A stretch of DNA of 64,000 nucleotides from an uncultured Alcaligenaceae bacterium (GCA_937995985.1 CALKIR010000010.1:55823-119822); one strand, 5' to 3'. Positions 46,198 through 56,914 are shown, counted from the first letter of the stretch. Notes: generated by a model from the letters alone, not told the origin. Program-made: numbers and translations.

Positions 46198-46926
46198 TTA
46201 AGAATGAGGATGTAATACAGAATGAGCGTTGTCCTGTGACCACAACGGCAAAATAAAGGCCGCAGCATATAAATTAATCACTGCCAACGACCATACTACT
46301 TGGCTAAGACTATGCATGCCCTGCATGATCCGCAACCAACCAAAGACCAAGCCAAGCACAACTGCAAGCGCCCAAGCCCACCCTACCCGAGCATCAAAAT
46401 GCTTTTGGCGTACAAAACGCACCCACCCAATACCCAGCAATACAAAACCAGCGCTTGCATGAGCACTCGGTAATGCACCGCCTCCTTGTGCAAATACTTC
46501 GGCCCAAAATTGAGTTGGTAAGGGCTGTGTCCCTCCAAACTCAACTAAGAGCATGGGTCGAGGCATAGCAGTTAGATGTTTCACAGCTCGAATAAACCAA
46601 GGTCCAGTACACAGCAATAAAGCAAGTCGTATTCCTAATTTGCGTTCTAAAGAAGTAGCAACAGGCCAATACCATGCTGTCCTCAACGCAACCAGCAGGG
46701 CTCCTCCAAAAGGAAACAACCAAATCCAACGGCGCCCAAAATCATCGATAAAGCCCCCTTCTGCAAAGGGAAAGCTTTGTGTGTCGGCAGCAAAGTACCA
46801 GTGGTTAGGAATTAAATCAAAACCACTGTACTGTATGCCATAGGCCAGTGCCCCCACACCCACACTGCTCAGCACCACAGCCAACCAAATACGCCAAGGA
46901 AAACTATTTTGTGTCGTTTTATTCAC
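46198..46926 (-). CDS. PAP2 family membrane phosphatase
   Basis: A 242-residue membrane protein from the GTG at 46926 (AAGGCG lies upstream); a TTG at 46950 would add eight residues. Six or so hydrophobic segments. PAP2 motif 1 is KHLTAMPRP, motif 2 LPSAHASAGF, and motif 3 RIMQGMHSLSQVVWS, where the usual aspartate after the histidine is glutamine. This variant is common in one bacterial subgroup, so it is not clearly inactive. Likely substrates are lipid phosphates such as undecaprenyl pyrophosphate. It lies after the FAD dehydrogenase gene and is convergent with mutM. Confidence 0.88.
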   Translation of the reverse strand: MNKTTQNSFPWRIWLAVVLSSVGVGALAYGIQYSGFDLIPNHWYFAADTQSFPFAEGGFIDDFGRRWIWLFPFGGALLVALRTAWYWPVATSLERKLGIRLALLLCTGPWFIRAVKHLTAMPRPMLLVEFGGTQPLPTQFWAEVFAQGGGALPSAHASAGFVLLGIGWVRFVRQKHFDARVGWAWALAVVLGLVFGWLRIMQGMHSLSQVVWSLAVINLYAAAFILPLWSQDNAHSVLHPHS

Positions 46927-46960
46927 TCGAATCGCCTTATAAAACAGCAAAAAGCTCCGA

Positions 46961-46976
46961 AGCCGCTCACGCGGCT
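46961..46976 (-). terminator. Weak stem-loop between the FAD dehydrogenase and PAP2 genes
   Basis: A 6-bp stem (AGCCGC/GCGGCT, four-base loop) right after the stop at 46981; five T residues follow only after about nine bases. A weak or attenuating terminator at best. Confidence 0.4.
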
Positions 46977-46980
46977 CTTA

Positions 46981-48405
46981 TTACTCATCCCAATTGAGTA
47001 GCTTGCCGGGATTAAGGAGGTTTTTAGGATCTAACGCCTGTTTGATACGCTTCATCAAGGCGATTTCAACAGGGTCTTTATAGCGCGGTAACCAGTCACG
47101 TTTTAACTGTCCAATACCATGCTCAGCACTGATAGAGCCATGAAAACGATGGACCGCGTCATGAACTAAATTAGAAAGCTCTTCTTGTCGGGCAATGAGC
47201 TCCTGTTCAGTATAGTGTTGGCCGCTCATTACGTTATAGTGCAAGTTACCATCCCCTAGATGACCAAAAATGGCATGAGCTACTCCTGGCATCACAGCCT
47301 GAATTTCCGCATTAGTCTGTTCGATAAACTGCGCAAAGCTGGAAACAGGTATGGAGATATCATGCTTAATACCAATGCCATGAGCCCGTTCAGCTAAGGG
47401 AATGCTTTCACGCAAATGCCATAAGGCCGCACTCTGGGCGCCACTTTCAGCAATCACTGCATCAACTACTATCCCTTGCTCAATTGCTTCGCCTAATACC
47501 TCCTCAAAGCGGCTGCGCGCATGCTCCTCACTTTCACTATCAGAAAGCTCTAAAAGCGCAAACCATGGCTGCTCGGCAGAAGGCCCCTGGAAGGGCAATC
47601 GCTGCTCGGGATAACACTCAACTACCGCCTCAAGGCAATTCCGTGCCATTAACTCGAACCCTGTTAAGGCTGGCCCAAACCCTTGACGTGCCAAACTAAG
47701 CATATGAATGGCAGCCTCAACAGATTCTAATGCCAATAGAGCGGTGCACTGTGCTACGGGCTGGGGAAAAAGTTTTAAAGTTGCTGCAGTGATAATGCCT
47801 AAGGTGCCTTCACTGCCAATAAATAAATTACGTAAGTCGTACCCTGTGTTATCCTTGCGCAATCCTCTTAGGCCATGCATGATTTGCCCTTGGGCAGTGA
47901 CCACCTCCAGTCCTAAAACCAGATCGCGGGCATTGCCATAACGCAGGACTTGGGTGCCTCCTGCATTGGTCGCTAAATTGCCTCCGATGGTGCAACTGCC
48001 CTCAGCAGCTAAACTCAGTGGAAATAGCCGATTTACCTCTGCAGCAGCCTGCTGCACATTTTGTAAAATACAACCGGCCTCAACTACCATCGTGTCATTG
48101 TCTGTATCCACTGCGCGAATGGTGGTCAACCGCTCTGTAGACAATATAATGGCGCGCCCAGAATCATCGGGGGTAGCGCCTCCACATAACCCGGTGTTAC
48201 CGCCTTGGGTAATAATGGGCACAGTATGATGATCACACCAACGCACAACAGCGGCAACTTGTTCGGTATCGGCAGGACGTACCACAGCCAATGCACGACC
48301 ACGATAGCGGCCACGCCAATCCTCCTCATATTGAGCTTTTAATTGTGGCTCGGTCAATACATGCGCCGATCCAACAAGCGCGACCAACTCAGATAACTGT
48401 TCCAT
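46981..48405 (-). CDS. FAD-linked D-2-hydroxyacid dehydrogenase
   Basis: A 474-residue FAD-binding type-4 oxidoreductase with a C-terminal FAD-linked oxidase domain. TQGGNTGLCGGATPDDSG near residue 65 is the pyrophosphate loop, and GSEGTLGIITAATLKLFP near 195 and the C-terminal HGIGQLKRDWLPRYKDPVEIALMKRIKQALDPKNLLNPGKLL are family signatures. It belongs with D-2-hydroxyglutarate and D-lactate dehydrogenases. The exact substrate is not decided; the lack of a partner GlcE/GlcF fits the single-subunit class. GGGAG precedes the ATG. Intact. Confidence 0.9.
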   Translation of the reverse strand: MEQLSELVALVGSAHVLTEPQLKAQYEEDWRGRYRGRALAVVRPADTEQVAAVVRWCDHHTVPIITQGGNTGLCGGATPDDSGRAIILSTERLTTIRAVDTDNDTMVVEAGCILQNVQQAAAEVNRLFPLSLAAEGSCTIGGNLATNAGGTQVLRYGNARDLVLGLEVVTAQGQIMHGLRGLRKDNTGYDLRNLFIGSEGTLGIITAATLKLFPQPVAQCTALLALESVEAAIHMLSLARQGFGPALTGFELMARNCLEAVVECYPEQRLPFQGPSAEQPWFALLELSDSESEEHARSRFEEVLGEAIEQGIVVDAVIAESGAQSAALWHLRESIPLAERAHGIGIKHDISIPVSSFAQFIEQTNAEIQAVMPGVAHAIFGHLGDGNLHYNVMSGQHYTEQELIARQEELSNLVHDAVHRFHGSISAEHGIGQLKRDWLPRYKDPVEIALMKRIKQALDPKNLLNPGKLLNWDE

Positions 48406-48526
48406 ATTGCTCCCTATAGCATGAATAGTGTCTTAGACCCGCCTGCTTGATAGCCCGCTTGGGCCAAACCATACAAATGGGCGATAATAGAAGTCATTTT
48501 AACTTGAGAAAAGGATACTAAAGCCT

Positions 48527-49909
48527 ATGTCCTCTGCCAAATTTCCAGCAGCTGTCTTTAAGGCCTATGATATTCGTGGTACGGTTCCAGACCAATTAAA
48601 TGCCCAATTTGCCTTTCATTTAGGCCTTGCTTTAGGCCAACAGGCGCATGCACAGGACATTCAAAAATTCGTCATTGGCTATGATGGCAGACACAGCAGT
48701 CCTGAACTTTCAGTCGCCCTTCAGCAAGGACTCATGCGCGCTGGCATAACCTGCATAGATTTAGGCTTAGTACCTACTCCCTTAGTATATTTTGCGGCAC
48801 ACCAACTAGGGACAGGCTCAGCAGTTGCCATTACAGGCAGCCATAACCCACCCGAATATAACGGATTTAAAATGATGTTAGGGGGCAAAACGCTCTACGG
48901 TGAGGATATTTTGGCACTGCGGCCCCTTATGGAGCAGCCGGCATCCATCTCCCAGCCTGCAGCGGTCTCTCGTCCCTATGATCCCATTCCTGATTACTTA
49001 CAGGCTGTGCAGCAGCGTGTCCAGCTGCATCGCCCCATGAAGGTGGCCATAGACTGTGGCAACGGTGCAACAGGAGTGGTGGCTCGAGCCTTATTTGACG
49101 CATTGGGCTGTGAAACTGTCATGCTATATGACACCGTCGACGGAGACTTTCCTAACCACCATCCGGATCCCGCTGACCCAAACAACTTACATGACCTGAT
49201 TGAAGCTGTTCGCACACACCAATGTGAGTTAGGTCTTGCTTTTGATGGAGACGGCGATCGCCTAGGTGTCGTGACGCCCTCAGGAGAGATTATTTGGCCT
49301 GACCGACAACTCATACTCTTTGCACGTGATATTCTCCGCAGACACCCAGGCAGCACCATTATTTACGATGTGAAATGCAGTCGCCACGTTGGACTGGCCA
49401 TCAAAGAGGCGGGCGGCATACCACTCATGTGGCAAACAGGCCACTCCTTGATCAAGGCCAAACTAGCCGAGACAGGAGCCCCTCTGGCTGGTGAAATGAG
49501 CGGCCACATCTTTTTTGTAGAGCGCTGGTTTGGTTTTGACGATGGGTTATACACAGGGGCCCGCATGCTAGAAATCCTATCGCGAGAGGAGGATCCTGCG
49601 GCCGTCCTGAGCGCCTTGCCCAAGGATGTCTCCACCCCTGAACTAAAAATAGAAATGCAAGAAGGTGAGCCTCATGCCTTTGTTGAGCAATTGCAACAGG
49701 CCCCTTTTGCTGGCGCTCTTGAGCGCATCACCATTGACGGTATTCGCGTTGAATATGCCGATGGCTTTGGTTTGGCCCGTGCCTCTAATACCACCCCAGT
49801 TGTCGTATTACGTTTTGAAGCCGATACCCAGCAAGCCTTGCAGCGCATTCAAAATGAATTTAAAACAGCCATCCAATCCCTACGCGCTGATTTAACCCTA
49901 CCTTTTTAA
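48527..49909 (+). CDS. Phosphomannomutase/phosphoglucomutase
   Basis: Interconverts hexose 6- and 1-phosphates, feeding GDP-mannose or UDP-glucose synthesis. 460 residues. The active-site phosphoserine is S105 in TGSHNPPEYNGFKM, the metal loop is DGDGDRLG near residue 240, and GEMSGHIFF near 320 is the sugar-binding loop. KAYDIRG at residues 12-18 is typical of AlgC/ManB. It is on the opposite strand from the glycan locus but convergent with it by seven bases, so its supply role is plausible. The AlgC/ManB subtype is not separable here. Confidence 0.95.
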   Translation: MSSAKFPAAVFKAYDIRGTVPDQLNAQFAFHLGLALGQQAHAQDIQKFVIGYDGRHSSPELSVALQQGLMRAGITCIDLGLVPTPLVYFAAHQLGTGSAVAITGSHNPPEYNGFKMMLGGKTLYGEDILALRPLMEQPASISQPAAVSRPYDPIPDYLQAVQQRVQLHRPMKVAIDCGNGATGVVARALFDALGCETVMLYDTVDGDFPNHHPDPADPNNLHDLIEAVRTHQCELGLAFDGDGDRLGVVTPSGEIIWPDRQLILFARDILRRHPGSTIIYDVKCSRHVGLAIKEAGGIPLMWQTGHSLIKAKLAETGAPLAGEMSGHIFFVERWFGFDDGLYTGARMLEILSREEDPAAVLSALPKDVSTPELKIEMQEGEPHAFVEQLQQAPFAGALERITIDGIRVEYADGFGLARASNTTPVVVLRFEADTQQALQRIQNEFKTAIQSLRADLTLPF

Positions 49910-49916
49910 GGACCCT

Positions 49917-51056
49917 CTATGAATGTGCTAGGGCGTCATATACTGCTAAATGAGCCTGTATTACATGCTCCAAAGCAAAACGCTGCTCTGCTAATTGACG
50001 CCCTGCTGCGCCCATCTGCTGCCGCACTCTTGCATTCTCAGCCAACTGCTGAATGGCCTCTGCCAGCGCCACACTGTCCCTGACTGGGACCAACACTCCT
50101 GTTTGTCCTGCAATAATTGCGTCCCGACAACCGGGTACATCAGTAGTCACAACTGGGCGGCCAGCCGCTGCAGCCTCGATCAGGCTTTTAGGTAGCCCCT
50201 CTCGATAAGAGGGCAACACGGCAATATGAGCCTGCTGATAGAGCTTATTAATATCCTGTCGCTCCCCCAGCCATTCAATCACCCCGGCGGCATGCCACTT
50301 TTGAATTTCCTCTTGGGTCAAGCTTGCAGGATTGCCAGGATCCACTGCTCCAGCAAGCTGCCAGCGCCATGAATAACCGTGCTGCTGCGCCCACTGCGCA
50401 GCCTGTATATATTCCCGCACCCCTTTATCTTCCAATAATCGAGCCACCATCAAAATGGTGATAGGAGGATCAGGCTCTGGAACATAGTGAAACTTTTCTA
50501 TATCTACCCCTGAGCCAGGGATCAACACACACTGCTTAACTTGAACTACCCCTGCTTGCACCAGCAGCTGCAAATCTGCTCTATTTTGGACAATGACTCG
50601 AACACCTGTATGCCCAAGAGCCAAGCGATAAAGCACTAAAGCGATACGCTGCAACCAGCCCGTATTACGGGTAAATAAATATCCCAAACCGGATATCGCA
50701 GCGACAAAAGACCCCACCCGTGCTCCACTCAGCCGTGCCGCTATACCCCCATATAGCACCGGCTTAATGGTTACCGCATGCACGATCTGAGGGCGCAACC
50801 GCCGCATTAAACGCCATATAGACCACAAAGTGCGCAACTCCTGAACTGGATTTTTACCACTGCGCGTCATGGGAATCACATGATGTCTCAACCCATAGGC
50901 CTGTATCGTAGCAACGGCTGGCCCATCCATAGTCGCAATATGAACATCATAACCTTGCTCTTGGGCAGCCAAGGCCACTTCTAAGCGATGAGACAGAAAA
51001 AAAGCGGGATTATTAACAATGATCACTAAGCGCTGAGACTGCTGTGCTATTGCCAT
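49917..51056 (-). CDS. GT4-type glycosyltransferase
   Basis: A 379-residue glycosyltransferase of the GT-B fold from ATG 51056, with AGGA in the upstream gene's end; the frame to 51116 would overlap that gene by about 56 bases. The donor-site region is SYREGLPKSLIEAAAAGRPVVTTDVPGCRD near residue 285-315. The N-terminal domain shows FFLSHRLEVALAAQEQGYDVHIAT, matching family-1 transferases that act on lipid-linked or O-antigen sugars. It is the last gene of the glycan run, four bases after the previous transferase. Donor and acceptor unknown. Confidence 0.88.
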   Translation of the reverse strand: MAIAQQSQRLVIIVNNPAFFLSHRLEVALAAQEQGYDVHIATMDGPAVATIQAYGLRHHVIPMTRSGKNPVQELRTLWSIWRLMRRLRPQIVHAVTIKPVLYGGIAARLSGARVGSFVAAISGLGYLFTRNTGWLQRIALVLYRLALGHTGVRVIVQNRADLQLLVQAGVVQVKQCVLIPGSGVDIEKFHYVPEPDPPITILMVARLLEDKGVREYIQAAQWAQQHGYSWRWQLAGAVDPGNPASLTQEEIQKWHAAGVIEWLGERQDINKLYQQAHIAVLPSYREGLPKSLIEAAAAGRPVVTTDVPGCRDAIIAGQTGVLVPVRDSVALAEAIQQLAENARVRQQMGAAGRQLAEQRFALEHVIQAHLAVYDALAHS

Positions 51057-51060
51057 AAGC

Positions 51061-52266
51061 CTATCCTTTGCGTGCCTGATTGGCGACATCCTGCCACAAA
51101 CGAATATAAGCCGCATTCATATGCTCAATGCTAAAACGCTCCTGCACCCGAACGCGCCCTTGTCGAACTGCTCGTCGATGCACATCTGTGCTCAGCTCAT
51201 GCAGTGCCTGCTCTATACCTGCAGCCAGCGCGCTGGACTCTTCAGCTGGCACCACAATGCCGTCCTGACCAACAATTAAGGCAGCATCTCCCACATCCGT
51301 AACCACGCATCGCAAACCACACGCCATTGCTTCACACACTACATTCGGAAAACCCTCGGCCTTACTTGGTAATACAAATATATCCATAGCCTGCATCCAA
51401 GCAGCCACATCAGTACGCTGGCCCAGCAATAATACATTGTGCTGTAGCTGCAGCTTATTAATACACTGCATTAACTCCTTATTGGTTTGTACTAAGCCTG
51501 CTCCTATGAGCAAACATTTAACATTAGGGTATTTTTGCACTACCTGTGCTAGAGCGACTAAAAAATTAGGGTAATCTTTAAGAGGATGCCAACGCGCCAC
51601 CACCCCAAGCACAGGCATATCCGGGCGTAAGCGCATGAGCTGACGGCGCTCTTGTCTCACAGTCTGATCCGGCTGCCAATGGGAAGTATCAATGCCATTA
51701 GGAATAATCATCATCTGCGGCCCACGAAACCCCAACCGCTGATGTTGCTGGGCAGCACTGTGCGCACAACTAACAATCTCTGTGGGCACCCGTGATGAGA
51801 GCCAAGCCCCAACCCGCAAAGACAGGCGCGACCACTTGCTAAACTCCTCGAGATGCTTGCCCGAATTACGTATATTCCACACTATACGCCCTTGATAACC
51901 TGCACGGTATGCCCACCAAGCAGCCAAGGCATTTGCATGATACATCCAAGTCTGAATCACATCCGGTCGTATACGCTCTAAAGAGCGCACGAACCGTCGG
52001 CGCCCCTGAGTCAACAAGCTAAGACCAGACAGCTCATAAGCCTCTACAGGTATGCCGGCATCGCGCAACCGCGGCCCAAACTCATCCATTCCCCCTAAAG
52101 AAATGACCTCATGATGTATGTGCTGCTGTGTGCCCGTTAATAAACGAAACAGCACAGTCTCTGCGCCCCCCTGCCCTAATCCAGAGATGACGTGCAACAC
52201 TTTCAAAGGCGCGCCAGTTTGCTCTGTGGATAACGCAGCATGCTTTGCCAAGGCCTGATCACTCAT
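51061..52266 (-). CDS. GT4-type glycosyltransferase
   Basis: A 401-residue GT-B enzyme. VLHVISGLGQGGAETVLFRLL at residues 24-44 is the acceptor-domain start typical of GT4, and PSKAEGFPNVVCEAMACGLRCVVTDVGDAALIV near 300 is the donor loop with the E-x7-E pattern. The start codon overlaps the upstream transferase's stop by four bases (ATGA), so translation is coupled. Sugar specificity cannot be read from sequence. Confidence 0.9.
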   Translation of the reverse strand: MSDQALAKHAALSTEQTGAPLKVLHVISGLGQGGAETVLFRLLTGTQQHIHHEVISLGGMDEFGPRLRDAGIPVEAYELSGLSLLTQGRRRFVRSLERIRPDVIQTWMYHANALAAWWAYRAGYQGRIVWNIRNSGKHLEEFSKWSRLSLRVGAWLSSRVPTEIVSCAHSAAQQHQRLGFRGPQMMIIPNGIDTSHWQPDQTVRQERRQLMRLRPDMPVLGVVARWHPLKDYPNFLVALAQVVQKYPNVKCLLIGAGLVQTNKELMQCINKLQLQHNVLLLGQRTDVAAWMQAMDIFVLPSKAEGFPNVVCEAMACGLRCVVTDVGDAALIVGQDGIVVPAEESSALAAGIEQALHELSTDVHRRAVRQGRVRVQERFSIEHMNAAYIRLWQDVANQARKG

Positions 52267-53429
52267 ATCGAATTACTTTGCTCTTTGTGCACTGTTGTGA
52301 ATAAATTATCCCATAGACACAACACAGCCTCTAAGGAATAATGCTGAAATACTGATGTACGAGCCGCCCGTCCTAATTCTCGACGTTGCTGCGGATCCCC
52401 CATCAACTCGGCCAAAGCCTGAGCCAACTGCGGTGCCCCCGCATCCATAGGTACTAACCGCGCCACCTTGCCGTGCTGAGACATTTCAGCAGGTCCACTT
52501 GGGCAGTCTACTGCCACACAGGGCAACCCCAAGGCCATGGCTTCAAGCAAAGCATTAGGAAAGCCCTCATAAGCGGAACATAAAGCAAATAATTGGGCAT
52601 GCGCCAACTTGTGCCAAGGCTGCTCGGTTCGACCAGGCAAGAATACCCGCTCATGTACCCCTAACTGCTGCGCCAACTGTGTTAGCTGCGAGCGCTGTGG
52701 TCCCTCGCCATAAATATGAAGCTCCCAATCGGCATATGCCTCAGGCAATAAAGCAAAGGCTTGAATCAATAGCTCAAAGCGCTTAACGGCAGCCAAACGA
52801 CCCAAAGCAACCAACTTGGGAGGAGCCACAAGAGGACGCTCATAAACAGGCTGCCAATGCAATAACTCAGCATCAATAGGATTAGGAATCACTACATACG
52901 GACGAGAATGCGTGTATACCTGCGCAAAATCGCGTGCGCTGGCCTCTGTTTGCAATACGACAGCACTGGCGCGCGAATACAGCCAGCGTCTTAAAAGCCG
53001 CAAAACAAATGTAGCACTGTGACTGTAGACAGGATGCGTACGCTCACTCACAATAATAGGAACAGCCGTATGCCCAAGTGCAAACAGTACATTTACATTC
53101 ACATTCGTTAAAAAAGACACAATCACATCAGGCTGAATATGGGCATATACAGCACGCAGCGCCCGTATTTTGGCCCAGGGCTTGAGCCAACGCCCCCACC
53201 TCGGCAGAAAGTGTAACAAAGGCACACAGCGAACCTGAGGATGCAGTGCATAAAAACTATGTTGCGAGCCAAGATGCGTCATGACCAAATACACCTCGTC
53301 ACCGCGTGCTGCCCAAGCATTCGCTAAGGTTGCGGCAACACGCTCAGCCCCTCCTGCATTCATGCTCCCTACAAAAAATAGAATGCGCTGTGGTGCCCTC
53401 TTGGAACTTGGGGCAGCTGCAAAACTCAT
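52263..53429 (-). CDS. GT4-type glycosyltransferase
   Basis: A 388-residue GT-B enzyme from the ATG at 53429, which overlaps the preceding stop as ATGA and has GGAGGA upstream; the longer frame to 53486 is not needed. RILFFVGSMNAGGAERVAATLANAWA near residue 14 and CSAYEGFPNALLEAMALGLPCVAVDCPSGPAEM near 290 are the two GT4 signatures. Similar in plan to its neighbours at 51061 and 53426 but not a recent duplicate. Specificity unknown. Confidence 0.9.
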   Translation of the reverse strand: MSFAAAPSSKRAPQRILFFVGSMNAGGAERVAATLANAWAARGDEVYLVMTHLGSQHSFYALHPQVRCVPLLHFLPRWGRWLKPWAKIRALRAVYAHIQPDVIVSFLTNVNVNVLFALGHTAVPIIVSERTHPVYSHSATFVLRLLRRWLYSRASAVVLQTEASARDFAQVYTHSRPYVVIPNPIDAELLHWQPVYERPLVAPPKLVALGRLAAVKRFELLIQAFALLPEAYADWELHIYGEGPQRSQLTQLAQQLGVHERVFLPGRTEQPWHKLAHAQLFALCSAYEGFPNALLEAMALGLPCVAVDCPSGPAEMSQHGKVARLVPMDAGAPQLAQALAELMGDPQQRRELGRAARTSVFQHYSLEAVLCLWDNLFTTVHKEQSNSI

Positions 53430-54562
53430 GACTCCTCCTGAGGGAGTTGCAACGCGTTGGCTTGCGGACGCAACACAGCCTCCCAAAGGGTCATGATGCG
53501 CGCCACAGAAAAACGATCCCGCACATCAACCGCTCGCCGCGCCAAAGCCGTCCGGTGCAAAGGCCGTCCCATTAAATCAGATAAATGCGCGGCCAACGCC
53601 TCAATATCATCTGCAGGACGTACCAATACCCCATCAATTTCATTACGTATGATTTCTCGAGGCCCCACATCACAATCTACAGCAACCACCGGCAATCCAC
53701 AGGCCATCGCCTCTAATAAGCTATTGGATAGCCCCTCATAACGAGAGCTCAACACAAAAATGTCAGCACTTTCATACCATTCTTGTATGTTGCCCACCTG
53801 CCCTACCAAAGCCACCCGCCCTTGTAAACCAAGCGATTCTATTTGTTGTTCTAAAGCGGGACGCTGCGGGCCCTCCCCCACAATGGCTAAATCCCAATCA
53901 GGGAAATATTTAGCCAGTAAACCAAATGCAGCAATCAGCCGATCAAAGCCCTTAACCTCATGGTAACGCCCAACAGCCAATAAACGATACCGCCCCTTTG
54001 GCTTATGGCTATCAACAATAGGCTCCATCACCGGCAAGGGCCAACGAACGGCATTAGGAATTACATGCACCTGAGCAACGGGAATATGTTGACGCACCCA
54101 TTGAGCCGTCGCACTCGTTAAGGTCACTACCGCATCTGCGCGCTGATAAGCCCAGTGACGCATTTTTTGCCACGCCTCTGGTAGCGGTTGCTTAGGGGGG
54201 TGCGTATGCTCCATAGCAATCACCCTATTTTTAAGTCCCCGTGATGCCAGCACTGCTAATATGGAACTGGTCGTCATCATCCCTAATACACAGTCGGGAC
54301 GGTGTTTTTTGATTAAACTACGTAACCGCCGCACACGACGCCAATTGGCCCACACCCCCCGCAGCCCACCCCCTGTGTCATAAGCAGTATGCATAACCTG
54401 ACGCTGCACCCCTTCTACCAAAGGATACACATCTGTACTGGGGTCTAGCTGCGTTACTACCGTGATTTTGTAGCCCAATCGATGCCAATAAGCGCTCAGA
54501 TCAGCAGTGACTCGCTCTGCCCCTCCACTACGCAAAGAATGGATCACAATCATAATATGCAT
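53426..54562 (-). CDS. GT4-type glycosyltransferase
   Basis: A 378-residue GT-B enzyme beginning MHIMIVIHSLRSGGAERVTADLSAYW. The donor loop SSRYEGLSNSLLEAMACGLPVVAVDCDVGPREII near 290 has the E-x7-E pattern. It follows the epimerase gene by nine bases and overlaps the next transferase by four. DVGPREI-type loops are frequent in GalNAc transferases of the PglA/PglJ kind, but this is only suggestive. Confidence 0.9.
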   Translation of the reverse strand: MHIMIVIHSLRSGGAERVTADLSAYWHRLGYKITVVTQLDPSTDVYPLVEGVQRQVMHTAYDTGGGLRGVWANWRRVRRLRSLIKKHRPDCVLGMMTTSSILAVLASRGLKNRVIAMEHTHPPKQPLPEAWQKMRHWAYQRADAVVTLTSATAQWVRQHIPVAQVHVIPNAVRWPLPVMEPIVDSHKPKGRYRLLAVGRYHEVKGFDRLIAAFGLLAKYFPDWDLAIVGEGPQRPALEQQIESLGLQGRVALVGQVGNIQEWYESADIFVLSSRYEGLSNSLLEAMACGLPVVAVDCDVGPREIIRNEIDGVLVRPADDIEALAAHLSDLMGRPLHRTALARRAVDVRDRFSVARIMTLWEAVLRPQANALQLPQEES

Positions 54563-54571
54563 AGCTGCGCC

Positions 54572-55630
54572 CTATTGCTCTTGCCCTTGCTGAAGAGCCC
54601 GAAAATAGGCTAAATACCATGGCATGGCCTGTTTCAATCCCGCAGCTAAACGATAATGTGGCTCATACCCTAAGCGCTTTTGGGCCTTTGTAATATCCGC
54701 CTGTGAATGACGCACATCCCCTGGTCTAAAATCGGTATGCTCCGGCTCCCAAGGATAATCCACCCCCAATGCAGCTAGGGTGTGTTTTAACAAAGCAAAT
54801 AGCTCATTGAGAGAGGTACGGTCATTAACGGCTACGTTATACACCTCATTTACCGCATCGTCTGGCCCTAGTGCCGCACGAATATTAATTTGCACAACAT
54901 TATCGATAAAACAAAAGTCTCGGCTGGTTTCCCCATCTCCATAAATCTGAACGGGCTGCTGCTGAATAATGGCGGATACCCATTTGGGAATAACGGCTGC
55001 ATATGCCCCATTGGGGTCTTGGCGACGCCCAAACACATTAAAATAACGCAGCCCTATGCTGGGCACCCCATAAGCGCGGGCAAATACATCAGCATACAGT
55101 TCATTGACATACTTAGTTACTGCATAAGGAGATAATGGTTTGCCTATTTTGTCTTCGACCTTAGGCAAGCCAGGATGATCGCCATACGTTGAGCTAGACG
55201 CAGCATACACAAAGCGCTTGACTCGTGCATCCCGAGCCGCTACCAGCATATTTAAATGCCCCGTTACATTGACCTCATTACTAGTCAAAGGATCCTCTAA
55301 AGAGCGAGGCACCGACCCCAAAGCGGCCTGATGCAACACATAGTCTACTCCCTGAGTCACCTCATGACATGTATCCAAATGACGAATATCCCCTTCAACA
55401 AAGCGAAAGCGAGACCATGCCTCGGGACCTACATTGTGCTCTACCTCTTTGAGATTATGCGCATAACCGGTAGCAAAGTTATCTAGCCCGATCACCTCTT
55501 GACCATTGAGCAGCAAAGCCTCCAATAAGTTTGAGCCAATAAACCCAGCACAGCCTGTTACAAGCCAGCGCTTTGACGCCCCTTGTAAGGGGGCAAATAA
55601 CTCAGCAAAGGAATTCTCTTGGCGAGACAT
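54572..55630 (-). CDS. UDP-N-acetylglucosamine 4-epimerase (WbpP/TviC-like)
   Basis: An SDR epimerase that should interconvert UDP-GlcNAc and UDP-GalNAc (or the matching uronates). 352 residues from ATG 55630, which has AAGGAG five bases upstream (GTG 55636 is too close). Motifs are the NAD loop [10 protein letters not shown] near residue 29, the [13 protein letters not shown] region near 145, and the YxxxK pair [12 protein letters not shown] near 168. [24 protein letters not shown] is strongly WbpP-like. It is four-base-spaced gene order with the dehydrogenase upstream, as in the tviB-tviC pair. Confidence 0.9.
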   Translation of the reverse strand: MSRQENSFAELFAPLQGASKRWLVTGCAGFIGSNLLEALLLNGQEVIGLDNFATGYAHNLKEVEHNVGPEAWSRFRFVEGDIRHLDTCHEVTQGVDYVLHQAALGSVPRSLEDPLTSNEVNVTGHLNMLVAARDARVKRFVYAASSSTYGDHPGLPKVEDKIGKPLSPYAVTKYVNELYADVFARAYGVPSIGLRYFNVFGRRQDPNGAYAAVIPKWVSAIIQQQPVQIYGDGETSRDFCFIDNVVQINIRAALGPDDAVNEVYNVAVNDRTSLNELFALLKHTLAALGVDYPWEPEHTDFRPGDVRHSQADITKAQKRLGYEPHYRLAAGLKQAMPWYLAYFRALQQGQEQ

Positions 55631-55639
55631 GCACACTCC

Positions 55640-56914
55640 TTACAAACGCAAATCAGATTCATAACGACCCAATACATACTTTAGGTCATATAACACGTGA
55701 CGCTCACGCCCCAAGCGACGGATACCTTGGGCTCCCATTGCTCTGAACTGATCATGTGCAACCGCCAATACAATGCCGTCATACTGCTGTTCTTGAGGCT
55801 CAGAAAGTAGAGAAATTTGATATTCTTCTTGTGCTTCTTGGGGATCTACCCACGGGTCATAAATATCTGTCTCAACCCCATACTCTCTAAGCTCGTTGAC
55901 AATATCAATCACACGAGTGTTGCGTAAATCAGGGCAGTTTTCTTTAAAACTTAACCCCAATATCAATACCCGCGCCCCTTGAATTTGGATGCATTGCTTG
56001 AGCATTGCCTTGATAAGTTGCGCGGCTACATAACTACCCATCCCATCATTTAATCGTCGACCGGCTAAAATGATCTCGGGATGATACCCAATGGACTGAG
56101 CTTTATGAGTTAAATAATAAGGATCCACACCAATACAATGTCCGCCTACCAAACCTGGACGGAAGGGTAAAAAATTCCATTTAGTACCCGCTGCTTTCAG
56201 CACATCTTCGGTATCAATTCCCAATCGATTAAAAATTAAGGCCAACTCATTAATCAGCGCAATATTGACATCCCGCTGTGTATTTTCAATTACTTTGGCT
56301 GCCTCAGCTACCTTGATAGACGGTGCTTTATGGGTACCTGCAGTAATTATTTCTGCATACAAGGCATCGACCTTATCGGCTATCTCAGGAGTAGACCCTG
56401 AAGTGACTTTCACAATATTGGGCAAACGGTTTTGCTTATCACCAGGATTAATACGCTCGGGGCTATAGCCAGCAAAAAAATCTTCGTTATAGCGCAACCC
56501 TGATACCGACTCTAAAACTGGCACACAGACTCCCTCAGTAGCTCCTGGAAATACTGTGGATTCATAAATCACAATATCGCCTTTCTTGAGCACCTTGCCA
56601 ATAGTTTCACTTGCTCGAATCAATGGCTCTAATTGGGGCTGCTTAAATTCATCAATAGGCGTTGGTACAGTCACAATAAAGACATTTGCTGCGGCCAACT
56701 CATTTGGATCCGCGGTGTAATGTACCCATTTAGCGGCGGCAAGCTCTTCGGGCTCTACCTCTAAAGTACGATCCGTTCCCGCACGTAATTCTTCGATACG
56801 GCGCGGATTAATATCAAAACCAATAACAGTACGTTTTTTACCAAACTCAACAGCTAACGGCAGACCCACATAACCTAAGCCGATAACTGCCAGCTTCATC
56901 TCTTGTGTTGGCAC
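55640..56914 (-). CDS. UDP-N-acetylhexosamine 6-dehydrogenase (WbpO/TviB-like)
   Basis: Oxidises C6 of UDP-GalNAc or UDP-GlcNAc to the uronate in two NAD-dependent steps. 424 residues. [19 protein letters not shown] at residues 8-26 is the NAD loop, [20 protein letters not shown] near 254 holds the catalytic cysteine, and [18 protein letters not shown] near 320 is the UDP-binding domain. The GTG at 56914 has AAGGGG six bases upstream and is preferred over ATG 56899. With the adjacent WbpP-like epimerase it would make UDP-GalNAcA. The 95 bases before it, after the initiating transferase, hold nothing I can support. Confidence 0.92.
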   Translation of the reverse strand: MPTQEMKLAVIGLGYVGLPLAVEFGKKRTVIGFDINPRRIEELRAGTDRTLEVEPEELAAAKWVHYTADPNELAAANVFIVTVPTPIDEFKQPQLEPLIRASETIGKVLKKGDIVIYESTVFPGATEGVCVPVLESVSGLRYNEDFFAGYSPERINPGDKQNRLPNIVKVTSGSTPEIADKVDALYAEIITAGTHKAPSIKVAEAAKVIENTQRDVNIALINELALIFNRLGIDTEDVLKAAGTKWNFLPFRPGLVGGHCIGVDPYYLTHKAQSIGYHPEIILAGRRLNDGMGSYVAAQLIKAMLKQCIQIQGARVLILGLSFKENCPDLRNTRVIDIVNELREYGVETDIYDPWVDPQEAQEEYQISLLSEPQEQQYDGIVLAVAHDQFRAMGAQGIRRLGRERHVLYDLKYVLGRYESDLRL